Source of the DNA: Longimicrobium sp.
GTDB taxonomy: Bacteria; Gemmatimonadota; Gemmatimonadetes; Longimicrobiales; Longimicrobiaceae
Length of the DNA stretch: 64,000 nt
Assembly: GCA_036389795.1 (NCBI GenBank)
Contig: DASVWD010000053.1
Coordinates: 54,403-118,402, forward strand
Direction: 5' to 3'
Under the pieces are notes generated by a model that saw only the letters and a program-made list of their open reading frames with translations, did not search any database and was not told the origin of the DNA. Within the stretch, counting starts at the first letter, position 1. Every line of letters starts with the position of its first letter. Shown piece by piece: positions 30,172-39,053 of this stretch. A program made the position numbers and the translations under genes.

Positions 30172-32712
30172 ATGGACCCTCTCGACCACTCCAGCTCTTC
30201 CCGTCCAACCCGGATTTTCCTCATGAGACGAATCGTCGTCGGCGCGCTGGCCCTCTCGCTGCTGGGAGGCGGAGCGCTCCACGCCCAGAACCCCGGGGGC
30301 GCGCGGCCCGCTCCCCAGCCGCCCGCGGCGGGCCCCGGCGAGGTCCGCGGCACCGTGGTCGACGCGCAGGGCAACACCCCGATCTCCTCGGCCTCGGTGG
30401 CCGTGTGGAGCCGGGCCGACTCCGCGCTGGTCGCCGGCGCCATCGCCCGCCCGGACGGGTCGTTCGCCATCCAGGGGCTGCGCCCGGGGACCTACTACCT
30501 CCGGGTGAGCATGCTGGGGTACGGCATCTACCGGGGGAGCGAGTTCACCGTCACCGCGGAGTCGCCCCGCGCCAGCGCCGGCAGCATCCAGCTCACCCGC
30601 AGCGCCGTGGCGCTGGAGGGGATCACCGCCACCGGCGAGAGGAGCGCCGTCTCCATCGCCCCCGACCGCAACACCTACCAGGCCCGGCAGGTGGCCCCCG
30701 CGGCCGCCAACGCCAGCGAGGTGCTCGAGGCGGTGCCGTCGGTGCAGGTGGACCAGGACGGGCGCGTCAGCCTGCGCGGCAACGAGAACGTGGTGGTGCA
30801 GATCAACGGCCGCCCCTCGCCGATCCGCGGCGCGCAGCTGGCCGGGTACCTGAAGCAGCTCCCCGCCGGCACCATCGAGCGGGTGGAGGTGATCCCCAAC
30901 CCCTCGGCCAAGCAGGACCCGGAGGGGATGGCGGGGATCATCAACATCGTCCTCAAGCAGAACGTCGACCTGGGGCTCTCCGGCGGGCTCACGCTGGCCT
31001 ACGCCACCAGCGGCCGCTACGTGGCGTCGGGGAACCTGGGGTATCAGCGCGGCCCCGCCACGCTCTTCATGAGCTACGGCTTCAACAGCGACACGCGCGA
31101 CATCGAGGGGATCAACGACCGCACCCGCCTGGGCCCGCTGCAGTCGCCGATGTCCTTCACCGAGCAGGACATCCTGGGCTCGAACGGCAACTTCGGCCAC
31201 AACTTCAGCGCCAACCTCGACTACCGGCTGGGCCGGCGCGACGTGCTCACCAACGCGCTGCTGGTGAACCTGCGCGGGGCCACCGACGAGTCGCTCTCCG
31301 CCTACGAGGAGCTCGACGCCACCCGCACCCTGCTGGACGCGTACGAGCGGATCCGCGACGCCGAGAACGACAACTGGATGGTGGACTACACCCTGGCCTT
31401 CCGGCGCACGCTGCAGCCCCAGAAGCACGAGCTCTCGGCCGAGGTGCGCCTGAACCGGATGCAGGACGAGGACCGCACCGCGCTCTGGCGGCAGGGGCTC
31501 GGCTCGGGCGGGAGCGGGAGCCTGCTGGACCGCGAGATCGACGAGACCGACGCGCTCACCACGCAGCTCACGGCCCAGCTCGACTACACGCGCACGCTGG
31601 CCGAGCGCACCAAGCTGGAGACGGGCTACAAGGGCACCGGCCGCTGGCTGGACCGCGACTTCGCCGTGCTCGAGGACCCGCTCGGGACCGGGACCTGGAC
31701 GACCAGCGACCGGAGCAACGCGCTGCAGTTCGACGAGACGGTGAACGCCGTGTACGGGGTGCTGAGCCACGGCACGGGCCGCTTCGACCTGCAGGCGGGC
31801 CTCCGGGCCGAGTACGCCAGCCGCGAGTTCTCGCTGGCCGACGCCGACGAGAGCTTCCCGTACGACTACGTGAGCCTCTTCCCGAGCGGGCTGGTCTCGT
31901 ACAAGCTGAGCGACAACGACCAGGTGAAGCTGAGCTACTCGCGCCGCATCCGCCGGCCGGGGACCCAGGAGCTGAACCCGTTCCCGGTGTTCTTCGACCT
32001 GCAGAACGTCTTCCTGGGCAACCCCGAGCTCGACCCCGAGTACACCGACGCCATCGAGCTGGGCTTCCAGCACTCGGGCCGGCTGGGCTCGGTGCAGCTC
32101 TCGCCCTTCTACCGCCACACCACCGACGTCATCCGCTTCATCATCAACACGGACGACACGGTGGCGGGGCGCGAGGTCACCTCGATCAGCTTCCAGAACC
32201 TGGACACCGGCAACTCCTGGGGCGCGGACCTGAACGGCCAGCTCCGGCTGGGGCAGGCGTTCAACGGGTTCGCCGCCTTCAACGTGTTCAAGATGGTCAC
32301 CGAGGGCGGCGGCGAGTCGACGCTCTCCTCGAACGCGGTGACGTGGTCGGCGCGGGTGAACGGCACCTACAACCTCACCCCGCGCACCTCGCTCACGGCG
32401 ATGTACTTCTACCGCGCGCCGATGAAGATCGAGGGCGGCCAGTTCGACGCGATGGGCTTCGCCAACGTGTCGCTGCGGCAGAAGCTGTACGGCGAGAAGG
32501 CGAGCCTCACGCTGCGCGTGTCGGACCCGTTCAACACGCAGCGCTTCCGGGTGCGCGCCGGCGACGACAACCTCATCCAGCTCACCGAGCGCACGTTCAC
32601 CTCGCGGGCGCTGCACGTGAGCTTCCAGTACAACTTCGGCCAGGCGCCGCGAGTGCGGCAGCGCCCCCAGCAGGAGCCGCCCCCGCCGTCGGGGACGCCC
32701 TTCGGGAGCTGA
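30172..32712 (+). CDS. TonB-dependent receptor-like outer-membrane beta-barrel protein
   Basis: An 846-residue protein. A signal peptide (MRRIVVGALALSLLGGGALHAQ) starts about 17 residues in. Then come a carboxypeptidase-regulatory-like domain (VRGTVVDAQGNTPISSASVAV), a plug (NASEVLEAVPSVQVDQDG, RVEVIPNPSAKQDPEGMAGIINIVLKQ), and a long C-terminal barrel of the OMP_b-brl_3 type ending in LHVSFQYNFG. It would move a substrate across the outer membrane using TonB energy; the ligand is unknown. ATG 30172 has GGAGG 7 bases upstream; ATG 30223 fits the signal peptide but lacks a ribosome site. A strong hairpin follows the stop. Confidence 0.92.
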   Translation: MDPLDHSSSSRPTRIFLMRRIVVGALALSLLGGGALHAQNPGGARPAPQPPAAGPGEVRGTVVDAQGNTPISSASVAVWSRADSALVAGAIARPDGSFAIQGLRPGTYYLRVSMLGYGIYRGSEFTVTAESPRASAGSIQLTRSAVALEGITATGERSAVSIAPDRNTYQARQVAPAAANASEVLEAVPSVQVDQDGRVSLRGNENVVVQINGRPSPIRGAQLAGYLKQLPAGTIERVEVIPNPSAKQDPEGMAGIINIVLKQNVDLGLSGGLTLAYATSGRYVASGNLGYQRGPATLFMSYGFNSDTRDIEGINDRTRLGPLQSPMSFTEQDILGSNGNFGHNFSANLDYRLGRRDVLTNALLVNLRGATDESLSAYEELDATRTLLDAYERIRDAENDNWMVDYTLAFRRTLQPQKHELSAEVRLNRMQDEDRTALWRQGLGSGGSGSLLDREIDETDALTTQLTAQLDYTRTLAERTKLETGYKGTGRWLDRDFAVLEDPLGTGTWTTSDRSNALQFDETVNAVYGVLSHGTGRFDLQAGLRAEYASREFSLADADESFPYDYVSLFPSGLVSYKLSDNDQVKLSYSRRIRRPGTQELNPFPVFFDLQNVFLGNPELDPEYTDAIELGFQHSGRLGSVQLSPFYRHTTDVIRFIINTDDTVAGREVTSISFQNLDTGNSWGADLNGQLRLGQAFNGFAAFNVFKMVTEGGGESTLSSNAVTWSARVNGTYNLTPRTSLTAMYFYRAPMKIEGGQFDAMGFANVSLRQKLYGEKASLTLRVSDPFNTQRFRVRAGDDNLIQLTERTFTSRALHVSFQYNFGQAPRVRQRPQQEPPPPSGTPFGS

Positions 32713-32731
32713 TCACCCGGCAGGCACCACG

Positions 32732-32772
32732 AACGCCGAAGGGCCCCTCGCGTCGAGGGGCCCTTCGGCGTT
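32732..32772 (+). terminator. Hairpin terminator after the TonB receptor
   Basis: AACGCCGAAGGGCCCCTCG pairs perfectly over 19 bp with CGAGGGGCCCTTCGGCGTT around a 3-base loop, 20 bases past the stop codon. Confidence 0.8.
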
Positions 32773-32815
32773 CCGGGAGTATTCCAGGGCTCGCCGTACC
32801 CGCCGTCCCACACGC

Positions 32816-32880
32816 TGTCATTCCGAGGAGGAACGACGAGGAATCTACCCGACCCATGTGGGAGGCCGGTTGCTTCGTGC
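32816..32880. repeat. Left half of a TGTCAT-type element
   Basis: TGTCATTCCGAGGAG followed by GAGGAATCTACCCGACCC, the left end and inner block of the family. No right end is found before the next gene. Confidence 0.6.
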
Positions 32881-32910
32881 GGTCGTTTCCGGCGGGAGGT
32901 TTTCGGAGGA

Positions 32911-33367
32911 TCAGCCGCCCAGCGCACCCTTCGCGAGCTGCGGCAGCAGCACGATGGCGGTGAAGCGGAGGAGCCGGCCCAGGAACCCCGCCACCAGGAA
33001 GAAGGCGAAGTTCATCTTCACGGCGCCGGCGGCCACCGTGACCACGTAGAAGGGCGGCACGCCGGCCGTGGCGCTGGCCAGGAAGAGCATTTCCCGCGAG
33101 CGGCCGCTCCTCCAGCCGCGCCTGCACCGACGTGAGCCCGCGCTGCACCCGCCCGCGCGGCAGCCTCACCACGCCGCGCCCGGCGAAGTAGAGCAGCGCC
33201 TTCCCCGCCATGGCGCCCACCGTCCCGGCCACCACCAGCGGCACCCACAGCCCGCGCGGCGCCAGCGCCGACGCGCCGATCAGGTACAGCTCCGTGTTGA
33301 CGAACGGCAGCAGCGCCCCCACGCCGCAGACGGCGAACGACGTGAGGCAGAGCAGGAGGTAGGACAT
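32911..33367 (-). pseudogene. VTT/YqaA-type membrane protein broken by a frameshift
   Basis: The first frame from ATG 33367 encodes two membrane segments and the VTT-like core (LPFVNTELYLIGASAL, VAGTVGAMAGKALLYFAG) up to about RLEERPLA. The next part of the family, EMLFLASATAGVPPFYVV...GRLLRFTAIVLLPQ, continues in another frame to the TGA at 32911. Total length is 457 bases, one more than a multiple of three. Dropping one base from the CCC run at 33093..33095 restores one frame of about 151 codons. It is either a genuine pseudogene or a one-base sequencing error. Confidence 0.8.
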
Positions 33368-33522
33368 GCGTCCGGGCGCGGGGGAAAACGGATGTGCAAG
33401 TGTGCGTCAATCCTACACTTCCGCGCCCGTCCGCACAACCCGTGCTCCTTGAGGCCGGCGGGGGCGCGCTGTAGGTTGACAGGTCCGCGTCCCGCCCTCT
33501 CTCACCTCCCGTAACTCAGCCG

Positions 33523-34128
33523 ATGACCAAGGGCCGTCTCGAAGCGTTCAGCGACGCGGTGGTCGCGATCCTGATCACCATCATGGTGCTGGAGCTGGAA
33601 GTGCCCCACGACGCGGATCTGAACGCGTTGCGTCCGCTGCTGCCAAAGTTCCTGACCTACGTGCTGAGCTTCGTCTTCCTCGGCATCTACTGGAACAACC
33701 ACCACCACATGCTCCACCTGGCCGGCCGGATCAACGGCCGCATCCTGTGGGCGAACCTGCACCTGCTGTTCTGGCTGTCGCTGGTTCCGTTCGTCACGGG
33801 GTGGATGGGCGAGAACCACTTCGCCCCGCTACCGGTCGCGGTCTACGGCATGGTGCTGCTCGCGGCCGCCCTGGCGTACTGGGTGCTGGAACGCGCGATC
33901 ATCGCGGAGCAGGGCCCGGAGTCGCCGCTGGCCCAGGCGGTCGGCAGCAGGTGGAAGGAGAACGTCTCGCCGGTGCTGTACGCCGCGGCGATCGCGCTGG
34001 CCTGGGTCGCCACCTGGATCTCGCTGGCGCTCTACGTCCTGGTGGCGCTCCTGTGGCTCGCCCCGGATCCGCGCATCGAGGCGCGGCTGCGCTCGGCGGC
34101 TGCCCCCGGGCACAGGGCAGCGGAGTAG
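33523..34128 (+). CDS. TMEM175-family (DUF1211) membrane protein, putative potassium channel
   Basis: A 201-residue protein with six hydrophobic segments. The family signature RLEAFSDAVVAILITIMVLEL is in the first helix, with the FSD motif that lines the pore in TMEM175 channels. YWNNHHHMLHLA and LFWLSLVPFVTGWMGEN follow. Bacterial members conduct potassium leak currents; selectivity here is inferred from family only. The start ATG at 33523 gives MTKGRLEAFSD. Confidence 0.9.
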   Translation: MTKGRLEAFSDAVVAILITIMVLELEVPHDADLNALRPLLPKFLTYVLSFVFLGIYWNNHHHMLHLAGRINGRILWANLHLLFWLSLVPFVTGWMGENHFAPLPVAVYGMVLLAAALAYWVLERAIIAEQGPESPLAQAVGSRWKENVSPVLYAAAIALAWVATWISLALYVLVALLWLAPDPRIEARLRSAAAPGHRAAE

Positions 34129-34163
34129 ACCGGTTCCGCGGTCGATCCCGAGTTCTATTCGGT

Positions 34164-34388
34164 TTAGAGCGTCAGATCAGAATCAGAATCGTCCGCGTCC
34201 CAGGGGAACGGAATCTCCAACCGGACTTGCGGATGAAATGCGCGCCGCACGCATTCGAGATGTGCGTAGAACGTCTGGGCGCCGTTTTCCTTCGCGCCGC
34301 TTATGGTCACTGCGACCGGTTCGTCACCTTCTACTCTTCCCGGTTTGTAGCAGAAACAGCAGGCGAACTCGAAACGGATCGGCACCAT
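34164..34388 (-). CDS. Small zinc-finger-like hypothetical protein
   Basis: A 74-residue protein, MVPIRFEFACCFCYKPGR at the start and FYAHLECVRRAFHP in the middle. CxxC and HxxC spaced by about 35 residues suggest a single zinc knuckle. The tail is acidic. It lies immediately beyond the decayed sdhB 3' copy and may be part of the same accessory patch. Function unknown. Confidence 0.6.
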   Translation of the reverse strand: MVPIRFEFACCFCYKPGRVEGDEPVAVTISGAKENGAQTFYAHLECVRRAFHPQVRLEIPFPWDADDSDSDLTL

Positions 34389-34447
34389 GGCCGGATCGGG
34401 CGCATACGCCCGCGTACGATAAGGGGTCCACTCACCTGGCGCGCGCT

Positions 34448-34532
34448 CTACGTCCGCGCCGTGCGATACAGAATCGCTTTCTTCACCTCGCTGATGGCTC
34501 TGGTGATGCGGACCTCGCGGGGAAGGCCTCAC
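34448..34532 (-). pseudogene. Displaced duplicate of the sdhB 3' end
   Basis: About 85 bases matching the end of sdhB at 35554..35639 at roughly 86 percent by hand alignment, in the same orientation. On the minus strand it still reads EVRITRAISEVKKAILYRTART and stop, against EIRITKAIGEVKKAILYGTARA in intact sdhB, with one single-base deletion upstream. The match begins at the stop codon of the HEPN-like gene. It is therefore the far boundary of a roughly 1-kb insert. Confidence 0.85.
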
Positions 34533-35452
34533 CACGTCCGATCAACGGTAGTCGGCTCAAGCCGTGCACGCGTACCGGTAACTTCGTGCCAGAGCTGGTT
34601 CGCAGTCTCTGCTACGAGTAGAGCGGTCTCCCGAGGACGGATCGATGGATTTCGTCCGCTAGCTGAAGCATGTGCTCCGCTATTGCGAAGTGTCCGAAGG
34701 TAATGGAGCAGCGATTTGGTATCTGTGCCGATCAGACGTTGCTTCTTCTTTTTCCATTGTACGCGATACACGAGTTCGATTAGATCGTAGAAGTCAGCTT
34801 CATGGGCGGGTGACGATTTGCCTTTGACACTGATTGAGAGTTTACGGACTTCTGCTATTTTCCGCAGCACGCCTTCGAGTCCGCGGCCGGCGATCAGTAG
34901 CGCCACGTCATCGAAACCAACGGAGAAGAGATTGCGAGCCAGCAGGAAGTCAGCTTCCAGCTCACTCGGAAGGTCAATGTTGTCGAGGATGAAACGTTCA
35001 TCGTCAGATCCCAATGCAGCATACCCGGTGAGAAGTTCCTCTGCGTCCGTAACAAATTGATTGATCTCATAACAGCGGCGCTTCATCTCGTAACCGTCCC
35101 AGTACTGCACCACTGAATTTTGATGGAGAAAACCATATGCCGCGCTACTATCTACAAGCCGCTTGTGGTATACGAGCAATGTCTCACCGGCGTATATACC
35201 GTCGCGCACTAGATCCCAAGCAGCATCCAGGAGCTTCTTGCTACACGGGGGAGGCTCTCTCTCACGTCCCTTGAATCCGAGTTCAGCCAAGCCTTCGAGA
35301 GCCTTCCTGAGATCGTCTGCGGCTTTGTGGAGGTTCCTCTCGTTCTCAAACCAGACCGCTCGATGCGATGTCCGTACCTGGGTCACTCCACGGATCAGCA
35401 CGGGTTCTACTGCTTCCATGAACTCGTCAGATGAGGACCAAAGCCATACCAT
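34529..35452 (-). CDS. Accessory protein with a HEPN-like C-terminal region
   Basis: A 307-residue protein from a stretch with visibly lower GC and different codon use than its neighbours. The N-terminal 200 residues (helical, RAVWFENERNLHKAADDLRKALEG) match no family I recognise. The C-terminal part, LIAGRGLEGVLRKIAEVRKL...LLHYLRTLRNSGAHA, resembles HEPN/DUF4145 helices with the RNxxAH motif. The stop codon lies exactly at the junction with the duplicated sdhB end. A role in defence or abortive infection is plausible but only by domain type and mobility. Confidence 0.7.
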   Translation of the reverse strand: MVWLWSSSDEFMEAVEPVLIRGVTQVRTSHRAVWFENERNLHKAADDLRKALEGLAELGFKGREREPPPCSKKLLDAAWDLVRDGIYAGETLLVYHKRLVDSSAAYGFLHQNSVVQYWDGYEMKRRCYEINQFVTDAEELLTGYAALGSDDERFILDNIDLPSELEADFLLARNLFSVGFDDVALLIAGRGLEGVLRKIAEVRKLSISVKGKSSPAHEADFYDLIELVYRVQWKKKKQRLIGTDTKSLLHYLRTLRNSGAHASASGRNPSIRPRETALLVAETANQLWHEVTGTRARLEPTTVDRTW

Positions 35453-35490
35453 GGGAGCCCTGCCTTGAAGCGTTGCTGACCAAGAGCGAG

Positions 35491-35537
35491 AAAAGAGCCG
35501 GCCCGATCGCAATCACGCGTATGGGGCTGGCTCTTTT
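35491..35537. terminator. Terminator hairpin after sdhB
   Basis: AAAAGAGCCGGCCC pairs with GGGCTGGCTCTTTT (one wobble) around a 19-base loop, with T-runs on both strands. It lies 17 bases past the sdhB stop, between sdhB and the inserted gene. Confidence 0.75.
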
Positions 35538-35553
35538 ACAACTATGGAGCGCA

Positions 35554-36261
35554 TCACGCCCGCGCCGTGCCGTACAGGATCGCCTTCTTCACCTCGCCGA
35601 TGGCCTTGGTGATGCGGATCTCGCGGGGGCAGGCCTCGGTGCAGTTGAAGATGGTGCGGCAGCGCCACACGCCCTCGCGGTCGTTCAGGATCTCCAGCCG
35701 CTCGGCCGCAGCGTCGTCGCGGCTGTCGAAGATGAAGCGGTGCGCGTTCACGATGGCCGCCGGGCCCACGAACTCCTCGTCGGCCCAGAAGCTGGGGCAG
35801 CTGGTGGTGCAGGCCGCGCACAGGATGCACTTGGTGGTGTCGTCGAAGCGCTCGCGGTCTTCCACCGTCTGCAGCCGCTCGCGCTCGGGCGGGCGGGAGT
35901 CGTTGACGAAGAACGGCAGCACCGAGCGGTACTGCGCGAAGAACGGCTCCATGTCCACCACCATGTCCTTGATCACCCGGAAGCCCATCAGCGGCTCCAC
36001 GGTGCACGTGTCTCCCACGTCGCGGATCAACACCTTGCAGGCCAGGCGGTTCACCCCGTTGATGCGCATGGCGTCGGAGCCGCAGATCCCGTGGGCGCAG
36101 CTGCGGCGGTAGGTGAGCGTGCCGTCCTGGTACCACTTCACCGTGTTCAGCGCGTCGAGCACGCGGTCCGTCGGGTCGGCCTCCACCTGGTACTCGGCCC
36201 AGTAGGGACGGTCGTCGGTCTCGGGGTTGAAGCGGAGGATGCGTAAGCTCACCTGCGGCAT
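35554..36261 (-). CDS. sdhB: Succinate dehydrogenase iron-sulfur subunit
   Basis: A 235-residue electron-transfer subunit of complex II. The N-terminal ferredoxin domain holds the 2Fe-2S ligands SCAHGICGSD and LAC. The C-terminal part has CILCAACTTSCP (4Fe-4S) and CRTIFNCTEACP (3Fe-4S and 4Fe-4S ligands). The ATG overlaps the sdhA stop by one base. Its last 28 codons are duplicated in decayed form at 34448. Confidence 0.97.
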   Translation of the reverse strand: MPQVSLRILRFNPETDDRPYWAEYQVEADPTDRVLDALNTVKWYQDGTLTYRRSCAHGICGSDAMRINGVNRLACKVLIRDVGDTCTVEPLMGFRVIKDMVVDMEPFFAQYRSVLPFFVNDSRPPERERLQTVEDRERFDDTTKCILCAACTTSCPSFWADEEFVGPAAIVNAHRFIFDSRDDAAAERLEILNDREGVWRCRTIFNCTEACPREIRITKAIGEVKKAILYGTARA

Positions 36262-38000
36262 CAGTACACCCTCTCCTTCGGCTGGAACTTGGTGATCGTC
36301 ACCGGCTTGTACGAGATCGACAGCCCCCCGCCCTCCGCGCGCGTCACCAGCGAGTGCTTGAGCCAGCCGGCGTCGTCGCGCTTCTCGTAGTCCTCGCGCA
36401 TGTGGGCGCCGCGGCTCTCGGTGCGGTTGAGCGCCGCCAGCGTGGTCACCTCGGCCAGGTCCAGCAGGTTGCCCAGCTCCCACGCCTCCAGCAGGTCGGT
36501 GTTGAACTGCCGGCCGCGGTCCATCACCTGCACCCGCCGGTAGCGCTCCTGCAGCTCGCGGATCCTGCCCAGCGCCTCGGTCATCCCCTCTCCGGTGCGG
36601 TAGATGCCGACGTCGTCCTGCATCACGTCCTGCATCTCCTCGCGCAGCTTCGCGGCCGGCTCGCCGTTCTCGGTCGCCAGCAGCGCCCCGAAGCGCTCCT
36701 CCACCCGCGCCGTGGGGTCGGCCGGGAGCGGCGGCAGGTCGGCCTCGGCGCAGAAGCGCGCCATGTCAATCCCCCCGCGCCGGCCGAAGACGACCAGGTC
36801 GAGCAGCGAGTTGGTCCCCAGCCGGTTGGCCCCGTGCACCGAGACGCACGCGCACTCCCCGGCCGCGTAGAGCCCCGGGATCACCTGGTTGTTCGCGTCC
36901 ACCGCCCGGCACCAGACGTCGGTGGGGATGCCGCCCATGGCGTAGTGCGCCGTGGGCTGGATCGGCATCGGCTCCTTCACCGGGTCGATGCCGAGGTAGG
37001 TGCGGCAGAAGTCGGCGATGTCGGGGAGCTTGTGCTCGATCACCTCGCTGCCCAGGTGCGTGGCGTCGAGGTAGACGTACTTCTTCCCGCCGATCCCGCG
37101 ACCCTCGCGGATCTCCTTGTGGATGGCGCGGGAGACCACGTCGCGGCTCGCCAGGTCCTTCATGGTCGGCGCGTAGCGCTCCATGAAACGCTCGCCGTGG
37201 TCGTTGCGCAGCACCCCGCCCTCGCCGCGCACCCCCTCGGTGATCAGGATCCCCAGGCGGTAGATGCCGGTGGGGTGGAACTGGAAGAACTCCATGTCCT
37301 CCAGCGGGATCCCGGCCCGGAGCGCCACCGCCACCCCGTCGCCCGTGTTGGCGTGCGCGTTGGAGGTGATCGACCACACCCGCCCGAAGCCGCCGGTGGC
37401 GAACTCCACCGCCTTCGCGTGGAAGACGTGCAGGTCGCCCGACTGCACGTGCCAGGCGACCACCCCGCAGCAGCGGCCGTCGCCGGAGAGCAGGACGTCG
37501 ACCACCTGGAACTCGTCATAGAAGTCGACGCCGTTCTTGATGCAGTTCTGGTAGAGCGTCTGCAGGATCATGTGCCCGGTGCGGTCGGCCGCGTAGCAGC
37601 TCCGGCGCACGGGACCCTGCCCGAAGTGGTGCGTGTGCCCGCCGAAGGGGCGCTGGGCGATCTTCCCGTCGGCCGTGCGGGAAAAGGGCAGCCCCATGTG
37701 CTCCAGCTCGATGATGACGGGGACCGCCTCCTCGCACATGATCTCGATGGCGTCCTGGTCGCCCAGGTAGTCCGACCCCTTCACGGTGTCGAACGCGTGC
37801 CACTCGGGGTGGTCTTCCTCCAGGTTGGCCAGCGCCGCGCAGATCCCGCCCTGCGCCGCGCCGGTGTGGCTGCGCGTGGGATACAGCTTGGAGATGACGG
37901 CCGTGCGCAGCTCCGGCTCGCGGGAGAGGTAGATGGCCGTCATCAGCCCGGCCCCGCCGCCGCCCACCACCAGCGCGTCGTAGGTGTGCGTGTGGATCAT
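36261..38000 (-). CDS. sdhA: Succinate dehydrogenase flavoprotein subunit
   Basis: A 579-residue FAD enzyme oxidising succinate to fumarate. The dinucleotide motif is VVGGGGAGLMTAIY, the covalent FAD His is in RSHTGAAQGG, and active-site regions are FQFHPTGI, GEGGVLRNDHGERFM and ECACVSVHGANRLGTNSLLDL. The ATG at 38000 overlaps the sdhD stop by 4 bases. The GKIAQRPFGGHTHHFGQG segment is typical of quinone-linked SdhA. Confidence 0.97.
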   Translation of the reverse strand: MIHTHTYDALVVGGGGAGLMTAIYLSREPELRTAVISKLYPTRSHTGAAQGGICAALANLEEDHPEWHAFDTVKGSDYLGDQDAIEIMCEEAVPVIIELEHMGLPFSRTADGKIAQRPFGGHTHHFGQGPVRRSCYAADRTGHMILQTLYQNCIKNGVDFYDEFQVVDVLLSGDGRCCGVVAWHVQSGDLHVFHAKAVEFATGGFGRVWSITSNAHANTGDGVAVALRAGIPLEDMEFFQFHPTGIYRLGILITEGVRGEGGVLRNDHGERFMERYAPTMKDLASRDVVSRAIHKEIREGRGIGGKKYVYLDATHLGSEVIEHKLPDIADFCRTYLGIDPVKEPMPIQPTAHYAMGGIPTDVWCRAVDANNQVIPGLYAAGECACVSVHGANRLGTNSLLDLVVFGRRGGIDMARFCAEADLPPLPADPTARVEERFGALLATENGEPAAKLREEMQDVMQDDVGIYRTGEGMTEALGRIRELQERYRRVQVMDRGRQFNTDLLEAWELGNLLDLAEVTTLAALNRTESRGAHMREDYEKRDDAGWLKHSLVTRAEGGGLSISYKPVTITKFQPKERVY

Positions 38001-38443
38001 GCCGCCGCCGCCCCCCGCGGGATCGCGGGATCGAAGGTCAGCAGCGCGAACACCGCCCAGGCGAGCGCGGCCAGCACGATCGTGTAGGCGACGGCCTTCA
38101 CCGCCACGCGCAGGCCCGGCCGGCGCACGTAGTCCTCGATGCTGTAGCGCAGGCCGTTCAGCCCGTGCAGCATGGCGAAGACGGCGAGCCCCACGTTGAA
38201 GAGGCGCCAGAAGGGGTTGGTCCAGCGCTCGCGCACCAGGTCGGCCGAGAGGTGCTCCACCCCGACGACCAGGTTCCACCAGGTGAGGTGGTAGAGCGCC
38301 ATGAAGATCAGCAGCAGCCCGCTGATGCGCATGAAGAACCAGGAGTACAGCTCGAAGTTGCCGCGCCGGCCCTTGCGGGCGGGAAGCTGGTAGCCGCCGC
38401 CCCGCCTGGCCTCGCCGCGCGCCTCCGGCATCGCCGTGCTCAT
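37997..38443 (-). CDS. sdhD: Succinate dehydrogenase membrane anchor subunit SdhD
   Basis: A 148-residue membrane anchor with three hydrophobic segments (WFFMRISGLLLIFMALYHL, FNVGLAVFAMLHGLNGL, AYTIVLAALAWAVFALL). HGLNGLRYSIEDYVRR carries the heme/quinone-site histidine and the NGxR motif. The N-terminal 30 residues are soluble and basic. It overlaps sdhC and sdhA by 4 bases each. Confidence 0.9.
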   Translation of the reverse strand: MSTAMPEARGEARRGGGYQLPARKGRRGNFELYSWFFMRISGLLLIFMALYHLTWWNLVVGVEHLSADLVRERWTNPFWRLFNVGLAVFAMLHGLNGLRYSIEDYVRRPGLRVAVKAVAYTIVLAALAWAVFALLTFDPAIPRGAAAA

Positions 38444-38958
38444 CGCGGCCCCTCCGGCAGCGGCGGGACGGCCGCCGGCTGCCGCGCCGCGGGCCCCTGG
38501 TAGCTCTCGATCGCCGGCTGCGCGGCCTCCAGGCGCCGCCGGTGCCGCTCGGCGCCCGGCTCCTCGGCCAGGCCCAGCATCGGCGCCAGCATGATCCAGG
38601 CGACCGGGAGGATGGCGAGCGCCGCCGCCCCGCCCACCGCCCAGGTGAGCCGGCGCTGGTGCACCATCACCATCGGCCAGAAGTCCTGGACGATGATCCG
38701 GAGGCCGTTCAGGGCGTGGTAGAGGACGGAGAAGAAGATGAGCAGCTCGGCCACCCGGAAGAACGGGCTGCGGTAGAGGTCGAGCGTGTGGTCGTAGAAG
38801 TCCGGCCAGTAGATCACCACCGCGGTGTCGATCACGTGGATGACCAGGAAGGCCAGGATGCCGAGCCCCGTGACCCGGTGCAGGAGCCAGGACCACATCC
38901 CCTCCCGCCCCCGGTAGCGCAGCGCCGTCCACAGGCCGCGGACGTTGCGTGTAGCCAT
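38440..38958 (-). CDS. sdhC: Succinate dehydrogenase cytochrome b subunit SdhC
   Basis: A 172-residue anchor subunit. WSWLLHRVTGLGILAFLVIHVID contains the SdhC signature and VLYHALNGLRIIVQDF the heme-ligand His. A third segment is AVGGAAALAILPVAWIMLAPM. The 45-residue Pro/Ala-rich tail is unusual for SdhC. AGAGGA precedes the ATG. It heads the sdhC-D-A-B operon. Confidence 0.9.
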   Translation of the reverse strand: MATRNVRGLWTALRYRGREGMWSWLLHRVTGLGILAFLVIHVIDTAVVIYWPDFYDHTLDLYRSPFFRVAELLIFFSVLYHALNGLRIIVQDFWPMVMVHQRRLTWAVGGAAALAILPVAWIMLAPMLGLAEEPGAERHRRRLEAAQPAIESYQGPAARQPAAVPPLPEGPR

Positions 38959-38999
38959 TGCGTCCTCTTTCGTCGGCTTCGCAGAAGCCGGTTACGCGA

Positions 39000-39037
39000 G
39001 CCGCGCCGCGCTCCCGAAAGCGGGGGCGCGGCGCGGC
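39000..39037 (-). terminator. Hairpin between mdh and sdhC
   Basis: GCCGCGCCGCGCTCCCG pairs over 17 bp with CGGGGGCGCGGCGCGGC (one wobble) around a 4-base loop. It lies 17 bases past the mdh stop; a second small hairpin CGGCTTC/GAAGCCG follows before sdhC. It probably separates or attenuates mdh and sdh transcription. Confidence 0.65.
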
Positions 39038-39053
39038 GTCTTTCGCCACTCCG

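Noticed and set aside
29788..32616. A 942-codon open frame on the minus strand opposite the TonB receptor
   Set aside because: It is a GC-rich antisense shadow of the receptor gene: composition is Arg/His/Gly/Val-rich with no domain, while the plus-strand product has a signal peptide, plug and barrel.
34448..35639. Simple assembly duplication of the sdhB end
   Set aside because: The two copies differ at about 14 percent of positions and have distinct flanks, which a collapsed or duplicated assembly would not produce.
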